Shown: positions 40,479 through 48,800 of the stretch, piece by piece
Layout: each line of letters opens with the position of its first letter
How positions within the stretch are numbered: the stretch's first letter is position 1
Assembly: GCF_036250755.1 (NCBI RefSeq)
Contig: NZ_CP109583.1
Coordinates: forward strand, 9,046,001 to 9,110,000
Length of the DNA stretch: 64,000 nt
Reading direction: 5' to 3'
From: Streptomyces uncialis
Lineage (GTDB): Bacteria; Actinomycetota; Actinomycetes; Streptomycetales; Streptomycetaceae
Translations under genes and position numbers: made by a program
The notes under the pieces: model-generated
Databases searched by the model: none
Told to the model about the DNA's origin: nothing
The model's input: only the letters and a program-made list of their open reading frames with translations

Positions 40479-41510
40479 ATGGTTATCGCCACCTGCCGGA
40501 CGGAGATCGACTGGCCGATGCTCAGTGCGGGCTCCCGGCACACTCTTTCCGAGTCATGGTTGAGCGTCGCCGACGGTCGGCTGCCCGAATCTGTGGGAAT
40601 CGCCTTGGTAGATGATGGAACGCAGGTGGCCATGATGGGCCGGGTGGTGCCGACGGCTACGGATAATCAGTTTCTCGACCCATACCTGCCCGCCGCGCAG
40701 CAACTCGGGAATCCGGAGCGCATCTTCCCTGCGATGGCTTTCATGTACCCGAATTACGATGCCTATCCGATAGGGCCGGGTTCCGCCGCACCCCGGCGGC
40801 TAGCCGAGTTTGTTTTCGGCGTCGAGCGCCTTGCCACTGAACGCGGGATGCGGAGCGTGGTCTTTCAGTATCTGGGTCCGGAATCGGATCTACTGGTTGA
40901 TGCGTTGACCAATGCGAAATTCCAGGTCTATACAGTCGCGCAGCGCGCTGAATTGTCGATCGAATTCGCCGGAATTGGCGACTATTTATCCGGGTTCCCC
41001 AAGCGTCGACGAGATAAAATCAAGCACGAGATAAGAGTCATGTCTGAGGCGGGCGTCGCATTTTCTGTCCGGCATTTACAGGAAGATGAGAAACCCCTGA
41101 TAGATCTACGCTGCGCGCTCGTAGAAAAGTATCGCGGAAAGAGCGATTCCGAGCGGGAACGGGGATGGTTCGACAAAGTCCAACGGTCGTTTCCCGGTGA
41201 AGACATTTTCGTTGTGACCGCTGAGGCCGACGGACACACACTTGGTTTCACCCTCTTCGTTCGTACGGCGGATCGGCTGACTGCTCTGCTCACAGGCACC
41301 GACTACCACCACCCACGGGCCGACTACGTCTACTTCGGCACGTCGTTCTACGCCGCCATCCCGCTGGCCGTCGAGGTCGGGACCCGGGTTATCGAGTACG
41401 GCATGGGTTCCGAACAGGCTAAACAGTCCAGAGGCTGCCTCTTAAGTCCCCTGCGCTGGGCGGTCCGCGACCTTTCCGGCGAAGTACCCGCAGCCGTACG
41501 CCGAGTCTAA
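40479..41510 (+). CDS. Fem-like GNAT transferase 3
   Basis: A 343-residue paralogue of the two leftward Fem-like genes. Shared blocks are IFPAMAFMYPNYDAYPIGPG, GDYLSGFPKRRRDKIKHEIR, DLRCALVEKYRG, HTLGFTLFVRTAD, LLTGTDYHHPRADYVYFG and VIEYGMGSEQAKQSRGC. ATG 40479 follows GAGGGGCGGG. The gene contains three TTA leucine codons (40986, 41076, 41442) and is lower in GC than its neighbours, so its translation should depend on the bldA tRNA and it may have come from elsewhere. It probably attaches an amino acid to the phosphonate scaffold. The P450 gene follows after 9 bp. Confidence 0.82.
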   Translation: MVIATCRTEIDWPMLSAGSRHTLSESWLSVADGRLPESVGIALVDDGTQVAMMGRVVPTATDNQFLDPYLPAAQQLGNPERIFPAMAFMYPNYDAYPIGPGSAAPRRLAEFVFGVERLATERGMRSVVFQYLGPESDLLVDALTNAKFQVYTVAQRAELSIEFAGIGDYLSGFPKRRRDKIKHEIRVMSEAGVAFSVRHLQEDEKPLIDLRCALVEKYRGKSDSERERGWFDKVQRSFPGEDIFVVTAEADGHTLGFTLFVRTADRLTALLTGTDYHHPRADYVYFGTSFYAAIPLAVEVGTRVIEYGMGSEQAKQSRGCLLSPLRWAVRDLSGEVPAAVRRV

Positions 41511-41519
41511 GGAGACCCC

Positions 41520-42782
41520 ATGCCGGACCCTCAACAGCCGAATGCGGACCTGTTCGGTGACGCCTTTGTCGACAATCCACATGCCACCTACGAGATCCTG
41601 CGCGAGCAGGGGCCAGTCTGTTCCGTAGTGCTGCCCGATGGACTACCGGTGTACTTCGTCACCCGTTACGCCGAAGCGCGCGCGGCATTGAATGACGACA
41701 GACTGGCCCACCACCTCGCGCACGCCGCACCGGCGATGGCCGCCGCAGGGATGCCGCTCGACGAGGACCGGGTGCGCTTCGGCGGCTCGCACATGCTGCA
41801 CAGCGACCCGCCAGAGCACGGTCGGCTCCGGAAGCTGGTCAACCGCGCGTTCACACCGGCACGGGTCGAAGCCATGCGGCCAGTCGTCGCGAGCCTGGTC
41901 GGGGAGCTGATCGACCGGCTGCCCGAATGTGGCGACGCCGATCTGGTGGAAACACTGGCCTACCCGCTGCCGGTCCTCGTGATCTGCGAACTTCTTGGCG
42001 TACCGCCAGCCGACCGGACGGACTTCCGGCAGTGGTCGGACGCGACCCTGGCTTCCGACTTCATCACCGACCTGCCGATGTCGCGGGCGGAAGGGAAGCG
42101 CCTGCTGCAGAACTACATGACCGAACTGGTCGAGGGGAAGCGCAAGGACCTGAAGGCTGCGGATCCGGAGCAAGCGCCGGATCTCATCACCGCGCTGATC
42201 CAGCTACGCATGCGGGATGGCGATGACGCGCTGACCCAGGACGAACTGGTCGCCACCGCCTTTCTGCTTCTCGTGGCCGGACACGAGAGCACGGTCAACT
42301 TCCTCAGTACGGCGATGTTGAGCATCAGCACGGACCCGGAACTGGCCGACACCCTGCGTCGCCGACCCGAGCAGATGCCGCTCGTGGTCGACGAGTTTCT
42401 CCGATACGACGGCCCCGTACAGCGCGGAACCATCCGCACCGCGCTCGCGGACATCGAACTCGGAGGCGTGACCATTCCGGCCGGGAGCGTCGTCAGCGTG
42501 GGCATTGCCTCCGCGAACCGCGACGCATGCCAGTTTGCCGGCGCCGATCGTATCGACTCGGAGCGCGTCGACAACCCCCACCTGTCCTTCGGCCACGGAC
42601 GGCATTTCTGCCTGGGGGCTCCCCTGGCCCGATTGGAGGGCGACGTGGCACTGAGCGCTCTACTTGCCCGCTACAGCGTCATCGAACTCGCCACGGGGAG
42701 GGCCGAGTTGCGCTGGCGACGCAGCTTCCAACGCGGCTTGGAGTCGCTGCCAGTCCGGCTCGAACCGGCGAAACCGAACTGA
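41520..42782 (+). CDS. Cytochrome P450
   Basis: A 420-residue bacterial class I P450. It has LLLVAGHEST in the I helix, the E-x-x-R motif in VVDEFLRYDGPVQR and the haem-binding loop LSFGHGRHFCLGAPLARLE with Cys364 as thiolate ligand. The overall pattern resembles CYP107/CYP105-type tailoring enzymes of Streptomyces. It lacks a fused reductase, so ferredoxin must come from elsewhere. AAGGAG precedes ATG 41520. In this cluster it would oxidise the peptide cap or another late intermediate. The SARP gene starts 72 bp later. Confidence 0.93.
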   Translation: MPDPQQPNADLFGDAFVDNPHATYEILREQGPVCSVVLPDGLPVYFVTRYAEARAALNDDRLAHHLAHAAPAMAAAGMPLDEDRVRFGGSHMLHSDPPEHGRLRKLVNRAFTPARVEAMRPVVASLVGELIDRLPECGDADLVETLAYPLPVLVICELLGVPPADRTDFRQWSDATLASDFITDLPMSRAEGKRLLQNYMTELVEGKRKDLKAADPEQAPDLITALIQLRMRDGDDALTQDELVATAFLLLVAGHESTVNFLSTAMLSISTDPELADTLRRRPEQMPLVVDEFLRYDGPVQRGTIRTALADIELGGVTIPAGSVVSVGIASANRDACQFAGADRIDSERVDNPHLSFGHGRHFCLGAPLARLEGDVALSALLARYSVIELATGRAELRWRRSFQRGLESLPVRLEPAKPN

Positions 42783-42854
42783 TGGACACCTGGCCGACTG
42801 GAGAGCTGCCCGGCACGCCCTGGGGTCATGTGAACTTCAAGAATCGGAGGGCGA

Positions 42855-44726
42855 ATGCAGGATAAGCCCACAGCAGGGCTACAAGGGCAAGCGTTACTGG
42901 AATTCCGGATTCTGGGGCCTGTGCAGATGCTGGTCGGCGGCCGACCGATCCCCCTGGCTGGCACCATGCAACGCGGCCTGCTGGCCGCCCTGCTGCTGTA
43001 CGGCAACCGCACCGTACCGATAAGTCACCTCAACGAGGCACTGTGGGCGACCAAGCCTCCGCGGACGGCGAAAGCCGGACTGCAGTGGCAGATCTCACGG
43101 CTGCGGAAGCTGCTTGACAACGCCGACCCGGACGGTGAGCGGCTCCGCTTTCAGCCACCAGGCTACATCCTACGCGTGGAGCCCGCCGAGCTGGACAGCG
43201 ACCGCTTCGCCACGCTGGCAGCAAGCGGCAGCACCGCGCTAGCCCAAGGGGACCTCGAGCGGGCGGACCGCGATCTACGGGCGGCGACAGGGATGTGGAA
43301 TGGTAAGGCACTCGAGGATGCCGAGGCGCCCAGGCTAGCCCGAGAGAGAGACCGCTGGCACACCATCTACATGGCAGCCCTGGAAGACCGCCTTGAGGTC
43401 GACCTCCGCTTCGGCCGCCACTACCAGCTGCTCGGTGAACTCGACGAGCTCGTCTCGGCGGACCCGCTGCGAGAGCGGCTCAGGGCCTTCCAGATGCTCG
43501 CGCTCTACCGCTCCGGCGACCCGGCTGGCGCCGTCAGGGTCTTCCACGAGTGCCGGAACACCCTCGTTGAGGAACTGGGGCTCGAACCTGGTGAGGAGCT
43601 GCAGCGGCTGCTGCGTTCCGTACTGAACCGCGAGACCCAACTCGACTTACCGAGTGGTAACCGTGCGATCGCACCAGTGCAGGTGCCTGCCGAACTGCCA
43701 GCGGATATTCCCAGCTTCACCGGCCGCGAGTTCGAACTGGCAGCTCTGGACACACTGCGCTCGGGTGGCGAGGACTTGCAAGCGCCGATCGCGCTGAGCG
43801 GACCCGCTGGAGCTGGCAAGACCGCGACGGTCATCCGCTGGGCACACCGGAACATCCGGCAGTTCCCTGACGGCCAACTGTTTGCGGACATGCGGGGGCA
43901 CTGCCCCAACTCACCGGTGAGTCCGCTGCGTATCCTTACCCGGTTCCTGCACACACTCGGCCTCCCCAGACGTGAGATTCCAGACTGTCCGGGCGAGGCG
44001 GCGAGCTTGTACCGCACCATGCTGAGCAACCGCAAAATGCTGATCATCCTCGACGACGTGTACAGCGCCGAGCAGGTACGCCCTCTAGTACCCGGCCACC
44101 GGTCAAGTCTGCTCGTGCTGACCAGCCGACACCGGCTCAGCGGTTTGCAGGCCCGGGACGGGTTCCAACACCTAGGGCTCCGCGGTCTGAGCACTCAGGA
44201 CTCACAAGCGTTGATGGAACGGCTGCTCGGCTCGGAGCGAGTGGCTGCTGAACCGGAGAACGTCGCCCGGTTGAACCACCTGTGCAGCGGGCTGCCGCTG
44301 GCCTTGCGGATCGCAGCCACCCGCCTGCGCCGTGAGTCCCCGGGCGAAGTGGGCGATCTGCTGAACGGCCTGTGTGGAGTGGACGGCCTTCGCCTGTTGG
44401 AGGTGGGCCAGGACGCCGGGGCGTCGGTACGAGTGTCGCTCGACCGGTCGTACACCCGGCTGCGGCACGGCGAGCAGCAGTTCTTCAAACGGCTCGGCCG
44501 GGGCTTCCCGCAGCAGATCAACTCGTGCTCGATCGCTGCGGAGTCAGCGATGGGCGAAGTGGATAGTGGGCGACTGCTCGCTTCACTCGCCGAGGCCAGC
44601 ATGATCCTGCCGATGGCGCCCGACCAGTACGAGATGCCGGATCTGATACGGCTCTACGCGCAGGACAAGGCACGCCGAGAGAGTCAGCCATCCGAGACCA
44701 CGATGCTGGAAGGGGCCGACCGATGA
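42855..44726 (+). CDS. SARP-family regulator with NB-ARC domain (AfsR-like)
   Basis: A 623-residue transcription activator. Residues about 15-110 form an OmpR-like winged helix (FRILGPVQMLVGGRPIPLAG, KAGLQWQISRLRKLLD). Residues 115-265 are the bacterial transcriptional activator (BTA) domain, ending RVFHECRNTLVEELGLEPGE. Residues about 290-600 are an NB-ARC ATPase with Walker A ALSGPAGAGKTA and Walker B MLIILDDV. No TPR region follows, so it is medium-sized. SARPs activate biosynthetic operons by binding repeats near the -35 region. A TTA codon at 43647 in the region between BTA and ATPase puts it under bldA control. It is the likely pathway-specific activator. Confidence 0.95.
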   Translation: MQDKPTAGLQGQALLEFRILGPVQMLVGGRPIPLAGTMQRGLLAALLLYGNRTVPISHLNEALWATKPPRTAKAGLQWQISRLRKLLDNADPDGERLRFQPPGYILRVEPAELDSDRFATLAASGSTALAQGDLERADRDLRAATGMWNGKALEDAEAPRLARERDRWHTIYMAALEDRLEVDLRFGRHYQLLGELDELVSADPLRERLRAFQMLALYRSGDPAGAVRVFHECRNTLVEELGLEPGEELQRLLRSVLNRETQLDLPSGNRAIAPVQVPAELPADIPSFTGREFELAALDTLRSGGEDLQAPIALSGPAGAGKTATVIRWAHRNIRQFPDGQLFADMRGHCPNSPVSPLRILTRFLHTLGLPRREIPDCPGEAASLYRTMLSNRKMLIILDDVYSAEQVRPLVPGHRSSLLVLTSRHRLSGLQARDGFQHLGLRGLSTQDSQALMERLLGSERVAAEPENVARLNHLCSGLPLALRIAATRLRRESPGEVGDLLNGLCGVDGLRLLEVGQDAGASVRVSLDRSYTRLRHGEQQFFKRLGRGFPQQINSCSIAAESAMGEVDSGRLLASLAEASMILPMAPDQYEMPDLIRLYAQDKARRESQPSETTMLEGADR

Positions 44727-45559
44727 CGACCGCGAACGGGGCTTCACCGGATATTGAGTTCTTCTCCCTGTACGAAGAGGTCCGCGAGCCCGAGCTGGGG
44801 TCACCGGATCTGAAGGGGTCCTTGTCGGCTCGTGCGGCCCGGGTCTGCTCTCCCATTACGGCCGCCTCCGGGTTCGGCTGGCACATCTACCCGCCGGTCG
44901 ATTTCGCGGTGCGCTGGGACGGCTTGGGCAGCGAGTGGTCCCTGCTCGACGGAAACGACCCGGTCGCCTGGCAGTCCCTCAGCGGTGCCCAGGACGGGAT
45001 GCTGCCGCAGGCAGCCGCCGTCCGGGCCTCAGCGGAGAAGGCCGGGCTTGAGGGTGTGGACGTGTTCGACAAGTACGGCGGTGCGCCGCCATTCATCCAG
45101 GCCGACCCGCGCAACCCGCACATGTTGGAGGTGATCACCGGACTGCTAGCCCGAACCCCGGCGAACCTCTGGCTGCTCGTGCGCGACGTCCCTAACTGGC
45201 CGCGGGCGGGCGATCACCAGATCCTCGAAGGCATCATCGAAACTGACTGGTACCGCGCCTACTTGCCGACGATGGTGCGCCTGACCCAGCAAAACCGCAT
45301 AGTGCGATTCCACCGGCACATACCGATCATGGCTGTCCAGCCGATCGCCCGCAGCACCGTGCAGATGGCACGACGCCCGGCGGCGACGTACCGCGGCGTT
45401 GCCAATTTCCCAGACGGCGTCTGGAAGGAGTTCGTGAGCTGGCGCAAGCGCAAGCAGGACCCACAGAACCGTGCGGCGTACGTCCGCGAGCAGCGAGAAC
45501 GCAACAAGAAGGGTTCTAGGTCGCGCCCCGAACCGGAGCAGCCCCCCACCGCCGACTGA
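44723..45559 (+). CDS. DUF6065-family protein
   Basis: A 278-residue cytoplasmic protein. It has the features I associate with DUF6065: an early VCSPITAASGFGWHIYPPVD block, the region DPRNPHMLEVITGLLARTP, WLLVRDVPNWPRAG, the segment YRAYLPTMVRLTQQNR and a basic helical tail (WRKRKQDPQNRAAYVREQRE). The reaction of this family is unknown to me. Its members occur in natural-product loci. ATGA overlap with the SARP stop and close spacing to the globin gene place it in the same unit. The early Cys and several His residues could bind metal, but this is conjecture. Confidence 0.65.
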   Translation: MTTANGASPDIEFFSLYEEVREPELGSPDLKGSLSARAARVCSPITAASGFGWHIYPPVDFAVRWDGLGSEWSLLDGNDPVAWQSLSGAQDGMLPQAAAVRASAEKAGLEGVDVFDKYGGAPPFIQADPRNPHMLEVITGLLARTPANLWLLVRDVPNWPRAGDHQILEGIIETDWYRAYLPTMVRLTQQNRIVRFHRHIPIMAVQPIARSTVQMARRPAATYRGVANFPDGVWKEFVSWRKRKQDPQNRAAYVREQRERNKKGSRSRPEPEQPPTAD

Positions 45560-45574
45560 CTCGAGGAGGATTCG

Positions 45575-46126
45575 ATGGTCCGCAAACACGTGGTGACCAG
45601 CGGCGGCCGGGTGCTGCTGCTGGAGGAGATGACGAAGGACCAAGCACGCGACATAGCGCGCGAATTCTATCGGGAAGTGGGCGGCGCGAACTTCTTCCAA
45701 AGGCTGTGCTCGGCCTTCTACCAGCTGGCGACGGCGGATCCGGTGCTCGCGCCGATGTTCCCCGGCAAGGCGGAGGACCATGCGCGCCGGCTGGCCGACC
45801 ACTTCAACCGGATGTACGGCACACCAGATCTGTCCGAAGGCTGGGACCAGCGCTTCCTCGCCTCCCATCTGCATGTGGTCATCGGTAACCAGCACCGGCG
45901 CCGGTGGCTGACGCTGATGCGCGCAGCAGGTGAGGAAATTAATGCTCCTGACCCCTGGTTCTCCGACTTTATGACAACCATGACCAACGGAAGCGGTGCG
46001 ATCACTGCGGCGAGCCGGGGAGCCGCGATAGCCCGCGGCCTCGATCTCGACCGTGAGGGCACCGTGATTGGCCAGCGCCGAACCAGCGCAGCCCCAGCGA
46101 CGAGCGACGAGGAGAACCTGCAGTGA
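45575..46126 (+). CDS. Truncated haemoglobin-like protein
   Basis: A 183-residue protein. Residues 35-150 follow group II truncated haemoglobins: GGANFFQRLCSAFYQLATAD, PVLAPMFPGKAEDHARRLADHF, YGTPDLSEGW, the proximal-histidine helix FLASHLHVVIGNQHRRRWLTL and the final helix region. The N-terminal 30 residues and C-terminal 35 are extensions. Such globins bind haem and O2 or NO; in a biosynthetic cluster a catalytic role is conceivable. ATG 45575 has a GAGGAGG leader. Its stop overlaps the methyltransferase start by 4 nt. Confidence 0.8.
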   Translation: MVRKHVVTSGGRVLLLEEMTKDQARDIAREFYREVGGANFFQRLCSAFYQLATADPVLAPMFPGKAEDHARRLADHFNRMYGTPDLSEGWDQRFLASHLHVVIGNQHRRRWLTLMRAAGEEINAPDPWFSDFMTTMTNGSGAITAASRGAAIARGLDLDREGTVIGQRRTSAAPATSDEENLQ

Positions 46127-46800
46127 GCCAGACCGGAACGGGTACCACGGGCGCCTACGAGCACTGGGACCAGCAATGGCGGCAGGATCCGGCGATCGCA
46201 GAGTGGTCGCGGGCCGACCCCGACGTCGTCGCCGTCGGCACTCGCATTCGTGACCGAGGCGGCCAGCGCAGCCTGGACGTCGGCTGCGGGGTCGGACGGC
46301 ACACGCTGGCGCTGGCGAGTCTCGGCTTTGAGTCTTACGGCGTCGACCGCAGTGAGGCTGGCCTCGAGCGCGTCCTCCAGGAGGCCAACCGCCGCGGAGC
46401 GACAGTTGAGTTGCGGTCCGCCGACATGACTTCCTTGCCCTTCCCTGGAGGCAGTTTCGACTTCGTCGTCGCCTGGAACGTCGTCTATCACGGCACCGCC
46501 GAGGATGCCGCCCGGGCGATCGCCGAGGTGACACGGGTGCTGCGCCCGGGCGGCCGCTACCTGAGCACCATGTTGTCCAAGCGCAACGTTGAGTTCGGCA
46601 AAGGACAGGAGATCGCAGCCGACACCTTCGTCCAGCCGGGCGGTCCTCAGGACAAAGCCCACCCCCACCTGTACTGCGATGCCGACGACCTGCTTGCACT
46701 GCACCCTGGGTTGGCCCTGCTGTCCGCCGTGGATCGCGAGCACAGTGCCTCCGGCTCGTACCACTGGCATCTCCAGTTTGACAAACCCGTCAGTATCTGA
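46123..46800 (+). CDS. SAM-dependent class I methyltransferase
   Basis: A 225-residue Rossmann methyltransferase related to TehB/UbiE. Motif I is RSLDVGCGVGRHTLALASLG, the acidic ribose-binding residue is in GVDRSEAGLE, motif II is LRSADMTSLPFPGGSFDFV and motif III is VTRVLRPGGRYLS. The N-terminal AYEHWDQQWRQDP segment is typical of enzymes acting on small molecules. The GTG start overlaps the globin stop. Its end overlaps the convergent aldehyde dehydrogenase by 11 bp. O- or N-methylation of the phosphonate product, as known for dehydrophos, is possible. Confidence 0.9.
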   Translation: MSQTGTGTTGAYEHWDQQWRQDPAIAEWSRADPDVVAVGTRIRDRGGQRSLDVGCGVGRHTLALASLGFESYGVDRSEAGLERVLQEANRRGATVELRSADMTSLPFPGGSFDFVVAWNVVYHGTAEDAARAIAEVTRVLRPGGRYLSTMLSKRNVEFGKGQEIAADTFVQPGGPQDKAHPHLYCDADDLLALHPGLALLSAVDREHSASGSYHWHLQFDKPVSI

Positions 46801-48238
46801 GGCACACCGACCGCAGCTCCGTGAAAAAGTCCATCACCTCGGGAGAGCACTCAGGAGGCCCGAACTGCGACATCTTGGTGCCCATGTGAGGCATGTGTGC
46901 GTACGCCCCCACCGTCGGGCGGTTGACGTGCACCATGCCTGCCTTCAGCCGCTGCACCGTATCGTGTGCGCTTGCCAAGTCGCGGGTGAACACGGCGGCG
47001 GACAGCCCATAGGGAACGGAGTTCGCGATGCTGACAGCCTCGGCCGCGCCCTTGGCGACGATGACCGATACCACTGGTCCGAATACCTCACCGCGGACGA
47101 GATCCGAATCGGCCGGCACATCAGACATCACCACGGGGCGCATGAAGTGCCCGGCGGGCAGTTCTGCGGGCAGCGGCTCGTCACCCGAGCGGATCCGCGC
47201 CCCGTGGGCACGTGCCTGCTCGACGGCGGAGCGGCACCGGCGCAGCGCACTGTCGCTGACCACTGGTCCCATGTCAGTGCCCGCGTTGTCCGCCGGGCCC
47301 ACCCGTAGTCGGCGCGCACGCTCCACTAGGGCCGTCAGCAGCTTGTCAAAGACCGCAGTGTCCACGATGACCCGGCTCGTGGCGCTGCACCGCTGCCCGG
47401 CCTGCCCGAATGCTCCCGAGACCACGGCGTCGGCGGCCGCGTCCAGATCGGCGTCGGGCAGCACCAGTACTGCGTTGTTGCCGCCGAGCTCCAACTGCGT
47501 GGGCAGCAGCCGCGGCGCCGCCGCAGTCTGGATGGCCAGCCCCACCGGAACGGATCCGGTGAAGGAAACTCCAGCAATTCGCGGATGAGCCACGATCGCC
47601 GTGCCTGCTTCCCTGCCACCAAGGAGCAAATTTAGCACTCCGGCCGGCAGGCCGGCCTCGTGGAACACCTCAGCAAGGAGCGCCGACGTCCATGGGGCGA
47701 GAGGCGACGGCTTCAACACCACGGTGCAACCGGCCACCAGCGCGGCCGCCGTCTTCCACGCTGGTATGGCGAGCGGAAAGTTCCACGGCGTGATCAGGCC
47801 GACCGCGCCCAGCGGAGCCCGGTATGTGTAGGCAAACGTACGAGAGTCGTCGGCTGGCATCGTGGCACCGTTCAACCGCCGTGCCTCGCCAGCAAGGAAC
47901 TTGAGGATCTCGCCGCTACGGGTGACCTCCGCCAGGGCCTCACGAGTCAGTTTGCCTTGCTCCCGGACGATCGCCGCCGCGAACTCCGTGGCACGTTCGG
48001 CAAGCAACTCAGCGGAGCGGTAGATCAGCGCCCCGCGGGCGACCGGGCCGAGGTCGCGCCATGTGGCGCCAGCTTCTTCAGCCGCTTCCACGGCGACCGA
48101 GGCGTCCTCGGCGGTGGAGTCGGCGAATTGACCAATGACATCGTCGACGCACGACGGGTTGATGTTGGGAACTGTGCTGCCGTCGGTAGCTGGACGCCAC
48201 TCGCCGTTGATGAAGTTCAGACCATAACGCCGTTCCAT
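46790..48238 (-). CDS. NAD(P)-dependent aldehyde dehydrogenase
   Basis: A 482-residue class 3-type aldehyde dehydrogenase of the succinate-semialdehyde/phosphonoacetaldehyde dehydrogenase kind. It contains TPWNFPLAIPAWKTAAALVA, KPSPLAPWTSALLAEV, GVSFTGSVPVG, the general-base glutamate in LELGGNNAVLVL and the nucleophile C284 in GQAGQRCSATSRV. The EVFGPVVSV motif near the C-terminus is intact. In the context of phosphonopyruvate decarboxylase, oxidation of phosphonoacetaldehyde to phosphonoacetate is an attractive role. It is transcribed leftwards, apart from the main operon, and shares a 120-bp divergent promoter region with the HIT gene. Confidence 0.92.
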   Translation of the reverse strand: MERRYGLNFINGEWRPATDGSTVPNINPSCVDDVIGQFADSTAEDASVAVEAAEEAGATWRDLGPVARGALIYRSAELLAERATEFAAAIVREQGKLTREALAEVTRSGEILKFLAGEARRLNGATMPADDSRTFAYTYRAPLGAVGLITPWNFPLAIPAWKTAAALVAGCTVVLKPSPLAPWTSALLAEVFHEAGLPAGVLNLLLGGREAGTAIVAHPRIAGVSFTGSVPVGLAIQTAAAPRLLPTQLELGGNNAVLVLPDADLDAAADAVVSGAFGQAGQRCSATSRVIVDTAVFDKLLTALVERARRLRVGPADNAGTDMGPVVSDSALRRCRSAVEQARAHGARIRSGDEPLPAELPAGHFMRPVVMSDVPADSDLVRGEVFGPVVSVIVAKGAAEAVSIANSVPYGLSAAVFTRDLASAHDTVQRLKAGMVHVNRPTVGAYAHMPHMGTKMSQFGPPECSPEVMDFFTELRSVCLRY

Positions 48239-48359
48239 ACGCCGATTAGATCGGGCACTACCTGGCACGGGCAATACTCTGTGAGCACCTGCGTCACACA
48301 ACTCGACTGACATGCCGCACAGCTCGACCAACATACGGTATAGAAGGGACGCTTCGGTG

Positions 48360-48800
48360 ATGAACGAAGATCCGTGCATGCTGTGCCACGTGGAGGAGGC
48401 GGATGCCTTCTTCCAACGCCGCCGCGTATGGCAGGATGAGCACTGGCGGCTCTCCATCGTCCTGCAGGGTGCCGTGGCGGGCTTCGCCCACCTTGAACCC
48501 CTACGCCACATCCCCTTCATCACCGACCTCGACGGGCCGGAAGCGGCATCCCTGGGACCGGCCTTGTCCCGGGCCACGGCCGGTATCCAGACCGCCACCA
48601 CGGCGGACAAGGTATATGTGTACGTGTTCGGCGACCGCGTGCCCCACCTTCACTTCAACTTGGCGCCACACCATCCTGGCGGCCCGTTGATCGGCGGCCC
48701 CGGCATGCTCCGCCCGGACGCGGAACTCACCGCCCCGGCCGAGCATCACGCCATGGCCGCAGCCATCGAGAAGGCATTGAGCACCCCGGAAGTCCGATAG
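48360..48800 (+). CDS. HIT-family protein with altered third histidine
   Basis: A 146-residue protein. It starts with a zinc-type C-x2-C (EDPCMLCHVEE). The histidine triad region reads VPHLHFNLAPH: H96 and H98 are kept, the position of the third histidine is N100, and H104 follows. In HIT hydrolases and transferases the middle histidine carries the nucleotide, so nucleotidyl chemistry remains possible. HIT proteins cleave nucleotidyl phosphoramidates, dinucleotides or nucleotide sugars. In this cluster it could release a phosphonate from a nucleotide-linked form, as suggested by the nucleotidyltransferase-like and NDK-like genes. ATG 48360 begins exactly at the zinc motif. It appears to be the right border of the cluster. 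Confidence 0.78.
   Translation: MNEDPCMLCHVEEADAFFQRRRVWQDEHWRLSIVLQGAVAGFAHLEPLRHIPFITDLDGPEAASLGPALSRATAGIQTATTADKVYVYVFGDRVPHLHFNLAPHHPGGPLIGGPGMLRPDAELTAPAEHHAMAAAIEKALSTPEVR

Noticed and set aside
40437..40479. Earlier ATG starts for Fem-like gene 3 (40437 or further upstream)
   Set aside because: They lack a good leader sequence, and the extra residues have no counterpart in the two paralogues.
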